Position numbers and translations under genes: made by a program
Notes under the pieces: generated by a model
Seen by the model: the letters and a program-made list of their open reading frames with translations, nothing else
What the model was told of the DNA's origin: nothing
The model's database searches: none
Source: an uncultured Rhodanobacteraceae bacterium
GTDB taxonomy: Bacteria; Pseudomonadota; Gammaproteobacteria; Xanthomonadales; Ahniellaceae
DNA length: 6,277 bases
Reading direction: 5' to 3'
Assembly: GCA_937873105.1 (NCBI GenBank)
Contig: CALMWD010000444.1
Coordinates: 1-6,277, forward strand
Shown: piece after piece, positions 5,630 to 6,277 of the stretch
How the letters are laid out: every line of letters begins with the position of its first letter
Position numbering within the stretch: position 1 is the stretch's first letter

Positions 5630-6277
5630 TCAATCCGCATCCAGCCAGCGCATCAGGTCGTCGCAGTGTTCTTCCCACCAGCGCGGTTCGGCGGCGAAGG
5701 GGAAGGCGCGCGGGAAGGCGGGATCGTCGTAGCGGGCGGCGATCCAGCCGGCATGGTGGATCTGGCGCATGATGCGCAGCGGCTCGACCAGGGCCAACTC
5801 GCCCGGCGCGAGGTCGCGGAACTCGGCATACCCTTCGAGCAGGGCGGCACGCTGCGCGGCACCGCCGTCCATCAGCATCCACAGGTCCTGGATCGCCGGG
5901 CCGGTCGCGGCGTCGTCGAAGTCGACGAAATGCGGGCCGGCGTCGGTCCACAGCAGGTTGCCGGGATGGCAGTCGCCGTGCAGGCGCAGCGTCGCCGGCG
6001 CGACGGCGTCGAAGCGGTCGTCGAGGCGTTCGGCGACTGCATCGACCAGACGCTCGTAACGATCGAGCAGATGCGTCGGCAGCAGGTGCGTGTCGAGCAC
6101 GTTCGCGGCCGCGGCGTCGACGCGCGAGGTCACGTCGATGCGGCCGCGCGTCGCGAACGGCCGGCGCGCGCCGACGTTGTGCATGCGCGCGATCAGCCGC
6201 CCCAGCCATTGCGTGACGCCTTCGCCCTCCAGTTCCGGCGCGCGGCCGCCCTTGCGCGGGAACAGCGCGACGCGCTG
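5630..6277 (-). CDS. srkA: Stress response kinase A (SrkA/YihE/RdoA), C-terminal 215 residues
   Basis: The frame is open at the right edge, so the N-terminal third (about 110 of the family's roughly 330 residues) lies outside. The visible part starts within the LFPRKGGR block, corresponding to the family's FPxxGGR region, and goes on through LGRLIARMHNVG. The catalytic loop is LHGDCHPGNLLW, with D102 as the base and N107 as metal ligand (numbered from the first visible residue). The metal-binding aspartate is D119 in HFVDFDDAATGP, followed by IQDLWMLMDGG. The C-terminal GWIAARYDDPAFPRAFPF block is also typical. This aminoglycoside-phosphotransferase-fold protein is a Ser/Thr protein kinase in E. 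coli, linked there to envelope and oxidative stress responses. All visible catalytic residues are kept. It lies 66 bp upstream of parD on the same strand with no terminator between. The internal ATG at 6184 is not the start. Confidence 0.93.
   Translation of the reverse strand, partial: QRVALFPRKGGRAPELEGEGVTQWLGRLIARMHNVGARRPFATRGRIDVTSRVDAAAANVLDTHLLPTHLLDRYERLVDAVAERLDDRFDAVAPATLRLHGDCHPGNLLWTDAGPHFVDFDDAATGPAIQDLWMLMDGGAAQRAALLEGYAEFRDLAPGELALVEPLRIMRQIHHAGWIAARYDDPAFPRAFPFAAEPRWWEEHCDDLMRWLDAD

Noticed and set aside
4988..5639. GCGGAT at 4988-4993 and ATCCGC at 5634-5639 as possible inverted ends of a mobile element around parDE
   Set aside because: Only six matching bases with no transposase and no target-site duplication; expected by chance.

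Overview
The window is a GC-rich stretch with strong G/C bias at third codon positions. It carries eight protein-coding genes and no RNA gene, IS element or CRISPR array that I could find. The composition and gene families suggest a gammaproteobacterium of the Xanthomonadaceae type (Lysobacter or Luteimonas-like); this is an inference, as no taxonomic marker is present.

Layout, left to right: (1) a truncated minus-strand gene for an exported, helix-rich, possibly TPR-like protein (1-578). (2) Divergent from it, a plus-strand CPBP-family membrane protease (746-1642). (3) Tail-to-tail with the protease and overlapping it by 31 bp, a minus-strand AcpH-type ACP phosphodiesterase (1612-2199). (4) Divergent from that, a plus-strand membrane-anchored NodB-type polysaccharide deacetylase (2315-3049). 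(5) Convergent with the deacetylase and sharing a CTAG in which both stop codons lie, a minus-strand run of a YheT-type alpha/beta hydrolase (3046-4023) and a PlsC-type acyltransferase (4010-4906), with the two coding regions overlapping by 14 bp. (6) Upstream on the same strand, a ParD-ParE type II toxin-antitoxin pair (4999-5563). (7) Upstream of that, the C-terminal two thirds of an SrkA/YihE-type stress-response kinase (5630-6277), running off the window.

Functionally there is a lipid and envelope group (acyltransferase, hydrolase, ACP phosphodiesterase, deacetylase, CPBP protease) and a stress group (SrkA kinase and ParDE). The toxin-antitoxin pair has an AT-rich promoter region (30% GC over 5581-5620) in an otherwise GC-rich window and may be an acquired module between srkA and the acyltransferase gene. 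Nothing here is clearly a new system. The most interesting point is the kinase lying directly upstream of a toxin-antitoxin pair, because E. coli YihE/SrkA has been reported to counteract MazEF-mediated killing. Two genes (acpH, acyltransferase) lack a Shine-Dalgarno sequence and have a -10-like box just before the start codon, which suggests leaderless or near-leaderless transcripts.
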